DNA of 55,046 bases from DATGZX01 sp035296965 (GCA_035296965.1 DATGZX010000044.1:1-55046); one strand, 5' to 3'. Numbered from the stretch's first letter, positions 32,975 through 42,983 are shown. Numbers and translations are program-made. The notes: generated by a model not told the origin, from the letters alone.

Positions 32975-35900
32975 ATGCTCAAAAAAATCATCTTCCTATT
33001 TCTTGCCGTGGTAACAGGAGCGCAGTCGCCGGCTCGCGCAGACAATCCCAGCATCAAAGTGCTGTTCCTCGGCGACAACGGCCACCACCAGCCTGCGCTG
33101 CGTTTTCGACAGTTGCAGCCTGTCCTGGCGGCTCACGGCATCGACCTGACTTATACAGACCGCGTGGAGGCGCTGAACGCGAAAACGCTTGGCGCTTACG
33201 ACGGGCTGTTGATCTACGCCAACACGACGGCGCTCAACTCGGACCAGGAGCGCGCCCTGCTTGATTACGTGGCCGGCGGCAAGGGCTTCATCCCTCTCCA
33301 TTGCGCTTCGTACTGCTTCCTCAATTCCCCAAAGTACATCGATCTTGTCGGCGCCCAGTTCCTCCGGCACAGCACGGGAGTTTTTCGCACAACGATCGCG
33401 GAGCCGGACCATCCGATCATGAAAGGCTTCCGCGGCTTCGAGAGCTGGGACGAAACCTACGTGCATACCAAGCACAATGAAAAGGACCGCACTGTTCTCG
33501 AGTACCGCATCGAGAATGGCGTCAAGGAGCCGTGGACTTGGGTCCGCACGCAAGGCAAGGGTCGCGTCTTTTACACGGCGTGGGGCCACGACGAGCGCAC
33601 GTGGGGCAATCCCGGCTTTCAGAACCTGCTCGAACGCGGCATCCGCTGGGCGGTGGGAAGCAACCCGGCTGTCGTACCGGCTTTCGCCGACGAACCGGAG
33701 ATGACTCCTCTCGCCAAGGATGTCAAGCCATTTGCATACGTCGAGGCCAAAGTGCCTTTTTACCCACCCAGCGAGCGCTGGGGCGTCACCAGCGATCCGA
33801 TCCGCACAATGCAGGTGCCGCTCGAACCGGCGGAGTCCATGAAGCACTTCGTCCACCCTGCCGATTTCGAGTTGAAGCTCTTTGCTGCCGAGCCCGACCT
33901 GGGGGGTAAGCCGATCTGCATGAATTGGGACGAACGCGGCCGGCTCTGGGTGGGGGTGACGGTGGATTATCCAAACAACAAGCAGCGGGAGGGCCAGGGT
34001 CACGATCGCATCGTCATCTGCGAGGATACCGACGGCGACGGCCGGGCCGACAAATTCACGGTCTTCGCCGACAAGCTGAGCCTGCCGACCAGTCTGACGT
34101 TCGCCAACGGCGGCGTCATCGTGCACCAGCCGCCGCAAACGCTCTTCCTCAAGGATACCGACGGCGACGGCGTGGCCGACGAACGCAAGGTGCTTTTCAC
34201 CGGCTGGTCGACGAGCGATACCCATGCCGGGCCGAGCAATCTGCGCTGGGGTTTGGACAACTGGATCTATGGCATCGTGGGCTACGCCGGCTACAACGGC
34301 ACGGTCGGCGGCACGCATCTTTCCTTCAGCCAGGGCTTCTACCGCTTCAAGCCGGACGGCTCCGAGCTCGAGTTTCTGCGCAACACCAACAACAACTCCT
34401 GGGGCGTAGGTTTCAGCGAGGAGGGGTTGTTGTTCGGCTCGACGGCCAACGGCAATCCCAGCGTCTATTTGCCCATCCCGAATCGCTACTACGAGTCGGT
34501 GCGCGGCTGGTCCTCGACGGTCCTCCCCGGCATCGCCGGCGATCCCAAGTTTCACCCGATCACCGACAAGGTCCGGCAAGTGGACTACCACGGGCGTTTC
34601 ACCGCGGCCGCGGGACATGCCTTGTACACCGCGCGCAGCTATCCGCCGGAGTACTGGAACAAGACCGCATTTGTCGCGGAGCCGACGGGGCACCTGGTAG
34701 CGACGTTTGCCATTCAGGGGTATGGCAGCAACTTCCGGTCGCGCCCGGCATGGAACCTGCTTGCCAGCAACGACGAGTGGAGCGCCCCCATCATGGCGGA
34801 GGTCGGACCCGATGGGCAGGTGTGGGTCATCGACTGGTACAACTACATCGTCCAGCACAACCCGACGCCGCCCGGCTTCAGGACGGGTAAAGGCGGCGCT
34901 TACGAAACCGACCTGCGCGACAAGAAACACGGCCGCATTTACCGCCTGGTCAGCAAGAGCACCAAGCCGGCAGCACCCTTGTCGCTTCAGGGTGCTTCCA
35001 CCGAAAAACTAATCGACACACTCAAGAACGACAATATGTTTTGGCGACTGCACGCGCAGCGCCTGCTGGTCGAGCGTGGTCAACTGGACGTTCTGCCCGC
35101 GCTCATTCGCCTGACCGGCGATACCTCGGTGGACGCCATTGGGCTGAACCCGGCAGTCATCCACGCGCTCTGGACCTTGCAGGGCCTGGGAGCACTTGAC
35201 GGAACGCACCCGGAGGCGAGTGCGGCGGCACTCGCAGCGCTCCATCACAAATCGGCGGGAGTCCGCCGCAATGCCATCGCAGTCCTGCCTCGAAACTCTC
35301 TCGCCCCTCACCCCTCTTCCCTAATCCCTAGCGTGCGCCGCAATGCCGTTGCAGTCCTGCCGCGGAACGCCGAATCTCTTCAGGCCCTCCTTGGAAGCGG
35401 CGTTCTGGACGATCCGGACGCGCAGGTTCGGCTGGCTGCGCTTCTGGCACTGTCCGAAATGCCTGCGGATGCGCAGGCTGGGGCCGCCGTCGCCAGAGTG
35501 TCGCACAACCCGGACAACATCGACGATCGCTGGCTGGCCGACGCGGCCACGATTGCCGGTGCGGCACACGATGTGTATTTCCTCAAGGCGATCGCGGCCG
35601 ACAAGATGCCCTGCCCTCCAAAGCTGCTCCAGGCCCTGGCAATCGTCGCCGAGCATTACGCACGTGGCGGCCCTGCGGCATCGGCTGGACCGTTGCTCGT
35701 CGCCCTGCCAGATGCGGATGCCAAGCTCACGGCAGCCGTGCTGGCTGGTCTCGCCAAGGGTTGGCCCAAGAATCATCCTGCCCAGCTCGGCGAGGATACA
35801 GAACTGGCCCTGCAGAAGCTATTGCCTCGTTTGTCGCCGGGGGCAAAGGGACAGTTGATCAAACTGGCCACGGCCTGGGGCAGCAAGAGCTTTGGCAAGT

Positions 35901-37378
35901 ACGCCGACGAGATTGTCGGATCCCTCCTTGCCGCCGCGGCCGACGAGAAACAGAGCGACGACCAACGGGTTTTGGCTGCCCGTCAGTTGGTCGAGTTCCG
36001 GCCCAGCGATACCGGCGTGGTGTCGAGACTGCTCGCGCTTGTCTCGCCCCGCACATCGCCCCAGCTTGCCGCGGGCATCATCGACGCCCTGGGCTCGAGC
36101 GAATCCTCGAGCGTCGGGCCCGCCATCGTCGAGCGTTTCGGCAGTTGGACTCCGGCCGCGCGCGCTGCCGGGCTGCGCGTGTTATTTGGCCGGGCCGACT
36201 CGACCCGGGCCCTCTTGGATGCCGTGGACAAGGTCCAGATTTCCCTCATGGATCTCGCCCTGGATCAAAGGCAAGCGCTCGCGTCGCACCCCGATCGTCG
36301 CATTGCCGAGCGCGCCCGAAAACTTCTGGAACGGGGTGGCGGCCTGGTCAGCCCCGATCGACAGAAGGTGGTGGAGCAGTTCCTGTCGTTGACCCGGCGC
36401 ATTGGGAACGCCGCCCTTGGGAAGCTGGTGTTCAAGAATCAATGCTCCAAGTGTCACACGCACAGCGGCGAGGGCAACAAGGTCGGCCCAGACCTGACTG
36501 GAATGGCAGTGCACCCGAAAGAGCATCTGCTCATCGACATCCTCGATCCCAACCGCAGCGTGGAAGGGAATTTCCGCGTCTACGTCCTGGAAACCAAGGA
36601 TGGCCGCTTCGTCAATGGGCTCCTGGCCTCGGAGACGAGGACCTCGGTCGAGCTACTCGATGCCGAGGCGAAGAAACAAGTGGTGCTCCGCGAGAACATT
36701 GCGGAACTGACGGCCACGCCGAAGTCGCTCATGCCGGAGGGATTCGAAAAGCAGCTTTCGCAAGACGATTTGGCGAATCTGCTGGAGTTCCTCACGCAAC
36801 GCGGCAAATTTCTGCCGCTGCCGCTCGCCAAGGCCGCCACCGTTGTCAGCACGCGCGGCATGTTCTTCAGCGAGGATTCCCGAACAGAACGGCTCGTCTT
36901 CGAGGACTGGTCGCCGAAGGTTTTCGACGGCATTCCCTTTAACCTTGTTGACCCTCAAGGCGGCCGGGTGCGCAATGTCATTCTGCTCTACGGTCCGCAA
37001 GGGGAGATTCCGCCCAAGATGCCTCGCTCGGTACGTTTGCCATGCAATGCGCCGGCCAAGGCGGTCCATCTGCTCAGTGGCGTGAGTGGCTGGGGCTATC
37101 CGTTGGGTGAGAAGGGTTCGGTGTCGCTCGTCGTCCGGCTGCACTACGAAGACGGCAAGACCGAGGACCATTCACTCAAGAACGGTGAACAGTTCGCGGA
37201 TTACATTCGCCGGGTGGATGTGCCTGGATCCAAATTCGCCTTTCGCCTGCGCGGCCAGCAGATCCGCTACCTGGCGATCTACCCGCAGCGCGAGCAGACG
37301 ATCAAGGAAATTGAGCTACGCAAAGGGCCGGATGATACGGCACCCGTGGTGATGGCGGTGACGATCGAGACGCGCTGA
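32975..37378 (+). CDS. ThuA, propeller, HEAT and cytochrome c multidomain secreted protein
   Basis: 1467 residues with a signal peptide (ending ARA). A ThuA-like domain fills about 25-235 (KVLFLGDNGHHQPALRF, GGKGFIPLHCASY, WGHDERTWGNPGF). A membrane-bound-dehydrogenase propeller follows (about 285-650), with paired EF-hand-like loops EDTDGDGRADK and KDTDGDGVADE. HEAT-type repeats cover about 670-1120, and the heme motif CSKCH is at 1157-1161 with a nearby VGPDLTGM. A C-terminal beta-rich carbohydrate-module-like region ends it. This architecture is typical of the Planctomycetes-Verrucomicrobia polysaccharide-oxidation proteins. The segment near 765-800 contains an unusual in-frame repeat. The CxxCH heme site argues for electron transfer. 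Confidence 0.9.
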   Translation: MLKKIIFLFLAVVTGAQSPARADNPSIKVLFLGDNGHHQPALRFRQLQPVLAAHGIDLTYTDRVEALNAKTLGAYDGLLIYANTTALNSDQERALLDYVAGGKGFIPLHCASYCFLNSPKYIDLVGAQFLRHSTGVFRTTIAEPDHPIMKGFRGFESWDETYVHTKHNEKDRTVLEYRIENGVKEPWTWVRTQGKGRVFYTAWGHDERTWGNPGFQNLLERGIRWAVGSNPAVVPAFADEPEMTPLAKDVKPFAYVEAKVPFYPPSERWGVTSDPIRTMQVPLEPAESMKHFVHPADFELKLFAAEPDLGGKPICMNWDERGRLWVGVTVDYPNNKQREGQGHDRIVICEDTDGDGRADKFTVFADKLSLPTSLTFANGGVIVHQPPQTLFLKDTDGDGVADERKVLFTGWSTSDTHAGPSNLRWGLDNWIYGIVGYAGYNGTVGGTHLSFSQGFYRFKPDGSELEFLRNTNNNSWGVGFSEEGLLFGSTANGNPSVYLPIPNRYYESVRGWSSTVLPGIAGDPKFHPITDKVRQVDYHGRFTAAAGHALYTARSYPPEYWNKTAFVAEPTGHLVATFAIQGYGSNFRSRPAWNLLASNDEWSAPIMAEVGPDGQVWVIDWYNYIVQHNPTPPGFRTGKGGAYETDLRDKKHGRIYRLVSKSTKPAAPLSLQGASTEKLIDTLKNDNMFWRLHAQRLLVERGQLDVLPALIRLTGDTSVDAIGLNPAVIHALWTLQGLGALDGTHPEASAAALAALHHKSAGVRRNAIAVLPRNSLAPHPSSLIPSVRRNAVAVLPRNAESLQALLGSGVLDDPDAQVRLAALLALSEMPADAQAGAAVARVSHNPDNIDDRWLADAATIAGAAHDVYFLKAIAADKMPCPPKLLQALAIVAEHYARGGPAASAGPLLVALPDADAKLTAAVLAGLAKGWPKNHPAQLGEDTELALQKLLPRLSPGAKGQLIKLATAWGSKSFGKYADEIVGSLLAAAADEKQSDDQRVLAARQLVEFRPSDTGVVSRLLALVSPRTSPQLAAGIIDALGSSESSSVGPAIVERFGSWTPAARAAGLRVLFGRADSTRALLDAVDKVQISLMDLALDQRQALASHPDRRIAERARKLLERGGGLVSPDRQKVVEQFLSLTRRIGNAALGKLVFKNQCSKCHTHSGEGNKVGPDLTGMAVHPKEHLLIDILDPNRSVEGNFRVYVLETKDGRFVNGLLASETRTSVELLDAEAKKQVVLRENIAELTATPKSLMPEGFEKQLSQDDLANLLEFLTQRGKFLPLPLAKAATVVSTRGMFFSEDSRTERLVFEDWSPKVFDGIPFNLVDPQGGRVRNVILLYGPQGEIPPKMPRSVRLPCNAPAKAVHLLSGVSGWGYPLGEKGSVSLVVRLHYEDGKTEDHSLKNGEQFADYIRRVDVPGSKFAFRLRGQQIRYLAIYPQREQTIKEIELRKGPDDTAPVVMAVTIETR
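35261..35368 (+). repeat. 36-36-36 repeat block inside the cytochrome protein gene
   Basis: Two near-identical 36-base units (35261-35296 and 35333-35368; both encode VRRNA-AVLPRN-type HEAT sequence) flank a 36-base CT-rich insert (35297-35332) read as SLAPHPSSLIPS. All three units are exactly 12 codons, so the frame is kept. It looks like insertion with duplication of the target. Confidence 0.6.
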
Positions 37379-37385
37379 CGATGGC

Positions 37386-40133
37386 TCATCTGGTCGGGCG
37401 GCTCCCGCCTTTCAAGTTCTGCAAGACCTGTCTCGCCTCGGGGGTGCCGATCCGTTCCAGGATGGCTGTCGCACGCTGGACACGCAGGTCTGCCGGCGTG
37501 CGGTCATGCTTTAAAGCGCGCGCTGGGGGTGCCTTTGCAAGCTGGTCGCGCAAGTACGGGATTGCTATTGCTGGATCGGCAATGAGCGCCCAGGCGCCTT
37601 GATAGGCCGGGGTGAGGTCGGTTTCTCCCAACGACTCCCAGGCGGCATCCAGCTCCTGGGCCGACATGTGCTCTGCGGCGGCAGCCTCAGGGTCGATTTT
37701 CTGGAGGGCATGGGCGGCGGCCAAGCGGACCGTCAGGCGCTCATCCCTGAGGGCCAAGAGAAGGACCGGTATGGCGGCGTCCTTTGCCGCCGGGCCCATG
37801 GTGGCCAGCACCCGGATGGCATGCTCGGAAATCGTGCCCCGCCTTTCATCGGGGTTCTCTTTATTCCAGGGGTAATCTTCCCAGCCTAATAAAGGCGCGG
37901 GTAGCACAAACGCAGGAGATCGATTGAACCTCGAAAGGGCGGCCAGCGCCTCCGTGTCGTTTCTTCCTTCCAGCACAAGGGAGCACAGGGCGGGAAGGGC
38001 TGCGGCACCGTCGCTGCCAAAGGCGGAAATAGCCCTCATGCTGACGGTGCGCGCAGTTGGGCTTGGATCTTCGTCGAGTAACTCGGCCAGCTCCGGCAGC
38101 GCGGCCCGGGCCTCTGGACCGATCTGACCCAGAGCGTGTGCGGCACAACATCGTGTGTATTCGACCGGATCCGACAGGGCGCCGCGCAACGTATCCACTG
38201 CATCCGCGGCAAGTCCCCTGAGGCGGCCGAGAGCCTCGATCGCCGGGATGCTGACGTAGCGATTCGAAGATTTTGCTGCTCGACAAAGGAATGGAACGGC
38301 TGCTTTGCTAGGCGGGTTCGCCCGGTCGATGATGAGAATAATTCCATGACAGACAGCTGGATCCTTTTCCGCCAAAATCGCGTCGCAAAGAGGCAGGATC
38401 GGATCCACCGGCAGGCTCCGCTGCCGCCAGATCTCGGCTGCACGCGCGCGCGCACTTGAAGGATACCTTGGATCTTTGAGTAATTGAAGCAGCCGATCGC
38501 GTGAGTCCGGGGATGCAGCCTCAATCCTGGCAAGGGCGAGCAGGGCTTGGCCGTGGAGCGGGAAGTCTTCCTTGAGGGCATCCGTCAACGCTGGTACGGC
38601 CTCCGCTGCCGTCGGTCCCATCGTTCCCAGTACCTCGGCTGGCTGTAGCCGAATTTCGGGATCTACGTTCTTTAACACACTAAGCAGTCCAGGTACCCCG
38701 GCAGGACCAAGTTCGCCGAGCGCCCAAACTGCGGTCTGGCGGACCTCCTCCGATTTGTCGTTCAGCGCGCCGGCAAGCGCTGGGATTCCCTCCTTGGCAG
38801 CAGCGGCTCCCAGAAGTCCAATGGCGGAAGCGGCTTCACTCCGCAACTGCGAAGACGGAGGTGCCAGAGCTAGCGAAAACATAGGGCTCGCTGGAGGGCT
38901 GCCTTTCAACTGCCTGAGCAGAATGGGGAGAACCCGCTCGCGGCCCGAGGGAATTCGGCCTAATGCATACGCGGCGGCCAGATAACTACTTGTCCGGGCC
39001 GGCCAAGGATAATTCTTGATGAGTTCTTTCGGCGAGTTGATTGCCGTGCACCATAGATCGCGGTCGTCCGGATGATGAACCAGGTCAAGCAATGCTGGGA
39101 GCGCCGGCAGCCCGGCTTGACCCAAATCCGCCAAAGCGCCTGCCGCCAGTCGCCGAACTTCGATGTCCGAGTCTTTCAGTGCGCCGGCGAGTCCCGACAC
39201 CGCAAGAGGATCTTCGCTTCTCAATTGAGCCAGAACCTCGATCGCCTCTCGGTTGTACCCTAGATGCTCATGCTCGTCCCTCAACGCCCGCGCGAGGCTG
39301 GGAACTGCCGCCATGGCTTCATTCGAGCGCGGCATCCGATTGAGCGCGCGCAGCACCGCCGGGCCGACCCTTTCCCGATCCAGCGCCTCGACAAGAGCCG
39401 GCACCGCTTCCCTGGCGTCTGGGCCAATGGCCTCGATGAGCGAAGCGGCGCGCTGACTCACCTCGTCGTTCTTGTGCCTCAAACCGCCGATTAGTGTTGG
39501 AATCGGCAACGGGACCTCCGTAGCAAACGCGGGAAGGATCAGCTTGCACTGCGGGTCGATCTGCCAGAGAGCGTAAGCGGCATAGAGACCCACCTCCTCG
39601 TCGGCGAGAGCCGCTTGCAGGACAGGGATGGCGGGCTGCGCCTCGAGCCCCATGTCGCCCAGGGCCTGGATCAGTATGACGCGAACCATCTGGTTGGGGT
39701 GAGCCCGGCAATCCTTCATCATCGCATGGACAGCAGGAAGGCCAAGGGACGTAAGCGTTCGCTTGGCCTCATGGAAGACCGCGTCGTTGTCAGACAAGGC
39801 CTCACGCTCCATCGATTCGATTAGCGCGGGAATAGCCGGCTCGGCCTTCAGTCCCAGACTCCGCAGTCCGCCAGCGGCTCGATAACGAGTTCGTATGTCC
39901 TTGTCCTTCAGCTCGCGGATGAGATCGTCGACCGACGCGTGCGGCGACTCGACGTTCGCATTCTCCTGGATCAGCCAAAAAACAAGACTGATGCCCAGGA
40001 GTGAAGCGATAGTCATGGCGATAGGCCTGCGGCCCAGCGCCCGAAGGGTTGCAGCAAACTTGCGCACGTCGGGGCCCCTCTGCACAGAATCCGCATCTGA
40101 AAAGCTCTTCTTTACCAATCTGACAACTTCCAC
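37386..40133 (-). CDS. Large HEAT-repeat membrane-anchored protein
   Basis: 915 residues from a GTG at 40133 (an ATG at 40016 is also possible). A membrane helix (IASLLGISLVFWLIQ, about 42-56) precedes 18-20 HEAT/PBS-lyase-type repeats (ALVEALDRERVGPAVLRALN, EVRRLAAGALADLGQAGLPALPALLDLV, RTVSMRAISAFGSDGAAALPALC). The arrays form a solenoid that binds other proteins. No catalytic domain is visible. It runs convergent to the cytochrome protein gene with only 7 bases between them. Confidence 0.8.
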   Translation of the reverse strand: MEVVRLVKKSFSDADSVQRGPDVRKFAATLRALGRRPIAMTIASLLGISLVFWLIQENANVESPHASVDDLIRELKDKDIRTRYRAAGGLRSLGLKAEPAIPALIESMEREALSDNDAVFHEAKRTLTSLGLPAVHAMMKDCRAHPNQMVRVILIQALGDMGLEAQPAIPVLQAALADEEVGLYAAYALWQIDPQCKLILPAFATEVPLPIPTLIGGLRHKNDEVSQRAASLIEAIGPDAREAVPALVEALDRERVGPAVLRALNRMPRSNEAMAAVPSLARALRDEHEHLGYNREAIEVLAQLRSEDPLAVSGLAGALKDSDIEVRRLAAGALADLGQAGLPALPALLDLVHHPDDRDLWCTAINSPKELIKNYPWPARTSSYLAAAYALGRIPSGRERVLPILLRQLKGSPPASPMFSLALAPPSSQLRSEAASAIGLLGAAAAKEGIPALAGALNDKSEEVRQTAVWALGELGPAGVPGLLSVLKNVDPEIRLQPAEVLGTMGPTAAEAVPALTDALKEDFPLHGQALLALARIEAASPDSRDRLLQLLKDPRYPSSARARAAEIWRQRSLPVDPILPLCDAILAEKDPAVCHGIILIIDRANPPSKAAVPFLCRAAKSSNRYVSIPAIEALGRLRGLAADAVDTLRGALSDPVEYTRCCAAHALGQIGPEARAALPELAELLDEDPSPTARTVSMRAISAFGSDGAAALPALCSLVLEGRNDTEALAALSRFNRSPAFVLPAPLLGWEDYPWNKENPDERRGTISEHAIRVLATMGPAAKDAAIPVLLLALRDERLTVRLAAAHALQKIDPEAAAAEHMSAQELDAAWESLGETDLTPAYQGAWALIADPAIAIPYLRDQLAKAPPARALKHDRTPADLRVQRATAILERIGTPEARQVLQNLKGGSRPTR

Positions 40134-40276
40134 ATAGGTGTCAATGAGCGATTTGCGAAAGTCCCCTCGCTAAGGCCTGGGCGTCCCGCTGCCTCGAAAT
40201 CTGGAGCGCAGTATAGCCAGAGTTGTCCCACGAAAACTATGTACGTTGAAGTGCTCCGGCCAGCGCGCGACAGGTT

Positions 40277-40627
40277 TCACTCCTCGGCGCTTTCCAGGAA
40301 TTCTTTCAGTACGAGTGCCGAGTTGTGTTCTTCGTCCTTGGCAGCATAGACGAAGGTGACCACTCCTTCGCGCTCTTTTTGCCGTAAGAGGTCGAGCAAA
40401 TCTTGCTTCTTGCGCAATTCCGCCCGGTAGCGTTTTTCGAATTGCGGCCAGAGCGCGACATCGTGACCATACCACTTCCGCAGCGCCGGGCTGGGGGCAA
40501 TGTCCTTGAGCCATAGATCCAGGGCAGCGCGTTCCTTGGTGAGTCCGCGCGGCCAGAGCCGTTCCACGAGGATGCGTGTCCCATCCGACCGGGACGGTTT
40601 TTCATAAGCTCGCTTCAACTTGATCAT
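40277..40627 (-). CDS. DUF488 family protein
   Basis: 116 residues with the diagnostic sequence KRAYEKPSRSDGTRILVERLWPRGLTKERAALDLWLKDIAPSPALRKWYGH, then VTFVYAAKDEEHNSALVLKEFL. DUF488 proteins are small and uncharacterised, often linked to stress or nucleotide handling. No transcriptional partner is evident. Confidence 0.88.
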   Translation of the reverse strand: MIKLKRAYEKPSRSDGTRILVERLWPRGLTKERAALDLWLKDIAPSPALRKWYGHDVALWPQFEKRYRAELRKKQDLLDLLRQKEREGVVTFVYAAKDEEHNSALVLKEFLESAEE

Positions 40628-40755
40628 GACGCGAGCCTGGTGACTCTGGTCGCACCAGGCACCTGGCCAAATAGCTGCCCTAACTTGGAAGGAAGTTGCT
40701 TCTATGACTTGTCGATTTGCTGAGGGCTCCCAAGGGTTCTTTCGTCACCAAGGGG

Positions 40756-41244
40756 CTAATGCTTCACCGTGGTGGGACGCGGGGGGCGATGGGCGCCCGC
40801 TTTGTTGGCGCTCCCTGCTCTTGTGGTGCCGCCGCTGGTGCCAATTCCACCGTGACCGGTCGTCATTCCCAACTGGCGCAGCCAGCTGGCAGGCACTCCT
40901 GTGGCAATTGGTAGCCCATTAAACGGCAGGCCTTCCGTGCTCAACATGAGCCCAGAACTGCCCGTTTTCGACGAACTGCCTTCGGTCATGGCATTTCCGA
41001 ACCCTAGCCCCGTTCCCGTATTGGCTGCGTCTTGAATATTGGGTGGTAAGGCGCTGACATCAACCGGCGCGCCCACGAAGAGAACGCTCAAGGGCCTCTG
41101 AACCACGGGTACGCCTGTCGTCCCCGTCGTTTCTGCAGGCGCTGCAGCAGCCTCTTTCGGAGCCGACTGAATCTCGCCAGGCAAGCAAGCGGCCAGCACA
41201 AGGGCGCTGCCCATGAACCAGGCTTTCCGGAATGGTGCAAACAT
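40756..41244 (-). CDS. Putative lipoprotein, Gly/Ser/Thr-rich
   Basis: 162 residues. The N-terminus (FMGSALVLAAC) carries a lipobox-like L-A-A-C, so lipidation at C20 is plausible. The rest is low-complexity Gly/Ser/Thr/Pro with no recognised domain. A ribosome site (GGAG) precedes ATG 41244. Secreted proteins of this kind are frequent in planctomycetes. Confidence 0.55.
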   Translation of the reverse strand: MFAPFRKAWFMGSALVLAACLPGEIQSAPKEAAAAPAETTGTTGVPVVQRPLSVLFVGAPVDVSALPPNIQDAANTGTGLGFGNAMTEGSSSKTGSSGLMLSTEGLPFNGLPIATGVPASWLRQLGMTTGHGGIGTSGGTTRAGSANKAGAHRPPRPTTVKH

Positions 41245-41919
41245 GGGGCAACTCCGCTCTTAGAGGGGTTCCACGGCATGGCTTTGCTAGGATCTACTAT
41301 AACGACGCGGCTGGAAGAGACGCAAGGAAAAAGTCGGCCTAGCCTCATTTCCTCATTTCCCGCGCAGGCCGGCAGGGTCGGTTCGGTACCGTCGTCCGCC
41401 GGCAAGCCGTGCTGCTGAGGTAGGAGGCGAGAGCCATAGGCCTTGGCAAGGTTCTCCGCGGTTGGCGGATTGGTGATGCGCGTGATTCTCTTCGAAGCTG
41501 CGTCGCGGTCCCTTCCCTTCCTTTCCTTTCCCATTCCCTTCCTTTCCCTTCCCCAGGCGCATGCGCATGCATGCATGCGCATGCACAAGCTGCTTGCGAG
41601 TGGGGGAAATGGACTCTAAAAGAGGGCATGATTCGAATCCAGGTGGCAGCTTGCTCCTCGGCAATCTGGAGCAAGCTATCAGCTTGCCCTACAATCCCCG
41701 AGCGGCATTACTTTTGAACCATGCCGACTCGCACGCTGAAAGAGGAAGGGTCGGCGTTGCCTGGCGGAGTTCGGTTCAGGTGCGGGCACACTGTTGAGGC
41801 CACGCCATAAATCAACTGCCGGCGACGGAGCCCGCCGAACAGCTGCTCCCCGCTGCATGCTACAATGTTGATTGGATTGCCCTCCGTCCTGTAGTGCCGT
41901 CAGCAGGTCACCATTCGGA
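41245..41919. other. Long intergenic region with unusual DNA-structure motifs
   Basis: Nothing coding is convincing. It has a polypyrimidine tract and alternating purine-pyrimidine palindrome at 41509-41587, and a 10-bp stem with a 10-base loop at 41648-41677 (AGCTTGCTCC...GGAGCAAGCT). The rest is unremarkable up to the miaA start at 41920. Confidence 0.5.
41509..41587. repeat. Polypyrimidine tract followed by alternating purine-pyrimidine palindrome
   Basis: 41509-41554 is pure pyrimidine apart from one A, made of CCTT/CCCTT units. 41557-41587 alternates strictly purine-pyrimidine and contains a perfect 26-base palindrome (41559-41584) of GCATGC units. Such DNA is prone to triplex and Z-DNA or cruciform formation. 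Confidence 0.7.
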
Positions 41920-42885
41920 ATGACATCCGACGCTTTCCAAAACATTCTGGTCCTGACGGGGCCCACGGGCTGCGGTAAATCCGCGTTGGCCATGCAATTG
42001 GGGGAGGTCCTGGGCGCGGAAATCGTGTCGATGGATTCCATGGCCGTTTATCGAGGCATGGACATCGGCACCGCCAAGCCAGGGCAGGAGGAGCGCACTC
42101 GGGTTCGCCATCATCTGCTGGATTTGCTCGACCCGTGGGAGTCAGCCAGCGTTGCCTGGTGGCTGCAACAGGCTGGCGACGCCGTCCGCGACATCGAGCA
42201 ACGTGGTAAACGAGCGCTCCTGGTCGGCGGGACGCCTCTTTATCTCAAGGCCCTGTTGCTGGGCCTCTTTGACGGTCCCCCCGCCAACGAGCAGATCCGT
42301 CGCCAGCTGACGGAGGAGGTTCAGCATGTCGGCTGCCAGATACTTCACGATCGACTTACCCGCTTGGATCCGGCTGCCGGCCGCAGGATCCATCCGCATG
42401 ACGTCCGGCGGATCATTCGCGCACTGGAAGTCTGGGAGCTGACCGGCCGGCCCATCAGCTCGTGGCAACAGCAATGGAGCAGACAGGAAAATCAAGGCGA
42501 GGAAGAAAGCCCAGTTTCGGAATGCAATTTGCACCTTGCCACGATGTCCCGTGTGCTCTGGCTCGACCTGCCGCGGGACGAGCTTTACCTGCGGATCGAC
42601 GCGCGCGTCCGCGGCATGATCGAGGCGGGTCTTGTCGACGAAGTTGCTGCCTTGCGTAAGCTGCCTCACCCCGTCAGTCGCGAGGCGCGTCAGGCCGTTG
42701 GCTACAAGGAAATGTTCGACTACCTGGACGGCGAGCTAGACTTGGAGGCGGCGATTCGCAGCATGCAAACGCGGAGTCGCAACCTGGCCAAGCGTCAACT
42801 TACCTGGTTCCGACACCTGCCCGAATGCAAACCAGTAACTCCGCAATTGACTTTTGCGGCATGGGACTTGACAATAAAAGGTTAA
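41920..42885 (+). CDS. miaA: tRNA dimethylallyltransferase MiaA
   Basis: 321 residues. MiaA adds the isopentenyl group to A37 of tRNAs reading U-starting codons. The P-loop GPTGCGKSALA, the motif IVSMDSMAVYRGMDIGTAKP, the second motif LVGGTPLYLKALLLGLFDGP and the C-terminal EARQAVGYKEMFDYL are all present and ordered as in the family. An in-frame extension to 41872 lacks homology. The ribosome site at 41920 is weak. No Hfq or mutL neighbour is present, unlike many bacteria. Confidence 0.92.
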   Translation: MTSDAFQNILVLTGPTGCGKSALAMQLGEVLGAEIVSMDSMAVYRGMDIGTAKPGQEERTRVRHHLLDLLDPWESASVAWWLQQAGDAVRDIEQRGKRALLVGGTPLYLKALLLGLFDGPPANEQIRRQLTEEVQHVGCQILHDRLTRLDPAAGRRIHPHDVRRIIRALEVWELTGRPISSWQQQWSRQENQGEEESPVSECNLHLATMSRVLWLDLPRDELYLRIDARVRGMIEAGLVDEVAALRKLPHPVSREARQAVGYKEMFDYLDGELDLEAAIRSMQTRSRNLAKRQLTWFRHLPECKPVTPQLTFAAWDLTIKG

Positions 42886-42983
42886 CGGTTGCGAACTTGC
42901 AAGGCCCGGTTCGCACTTCCTCTGCCTGCTAGGGCAAGGCGCGCTGCGTCAGTAATGACCCTTTCGCTTCGGAAGGGCTCACA

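Noticed and set aside
32996..34930. 644-codon minus-strand ORF
   Set aside because: It lies antisense to the multidomain cytochrome gene and is a GC-driven shadow of its third codon positions; no ribosome site or family motif.
41625..41680. TTCGAATCC in a hairpin-rich stretch, reminiscent of a T-arm
   Set aside because: No acceptor stem, D-arm or anticodon arm can be assembled around it.
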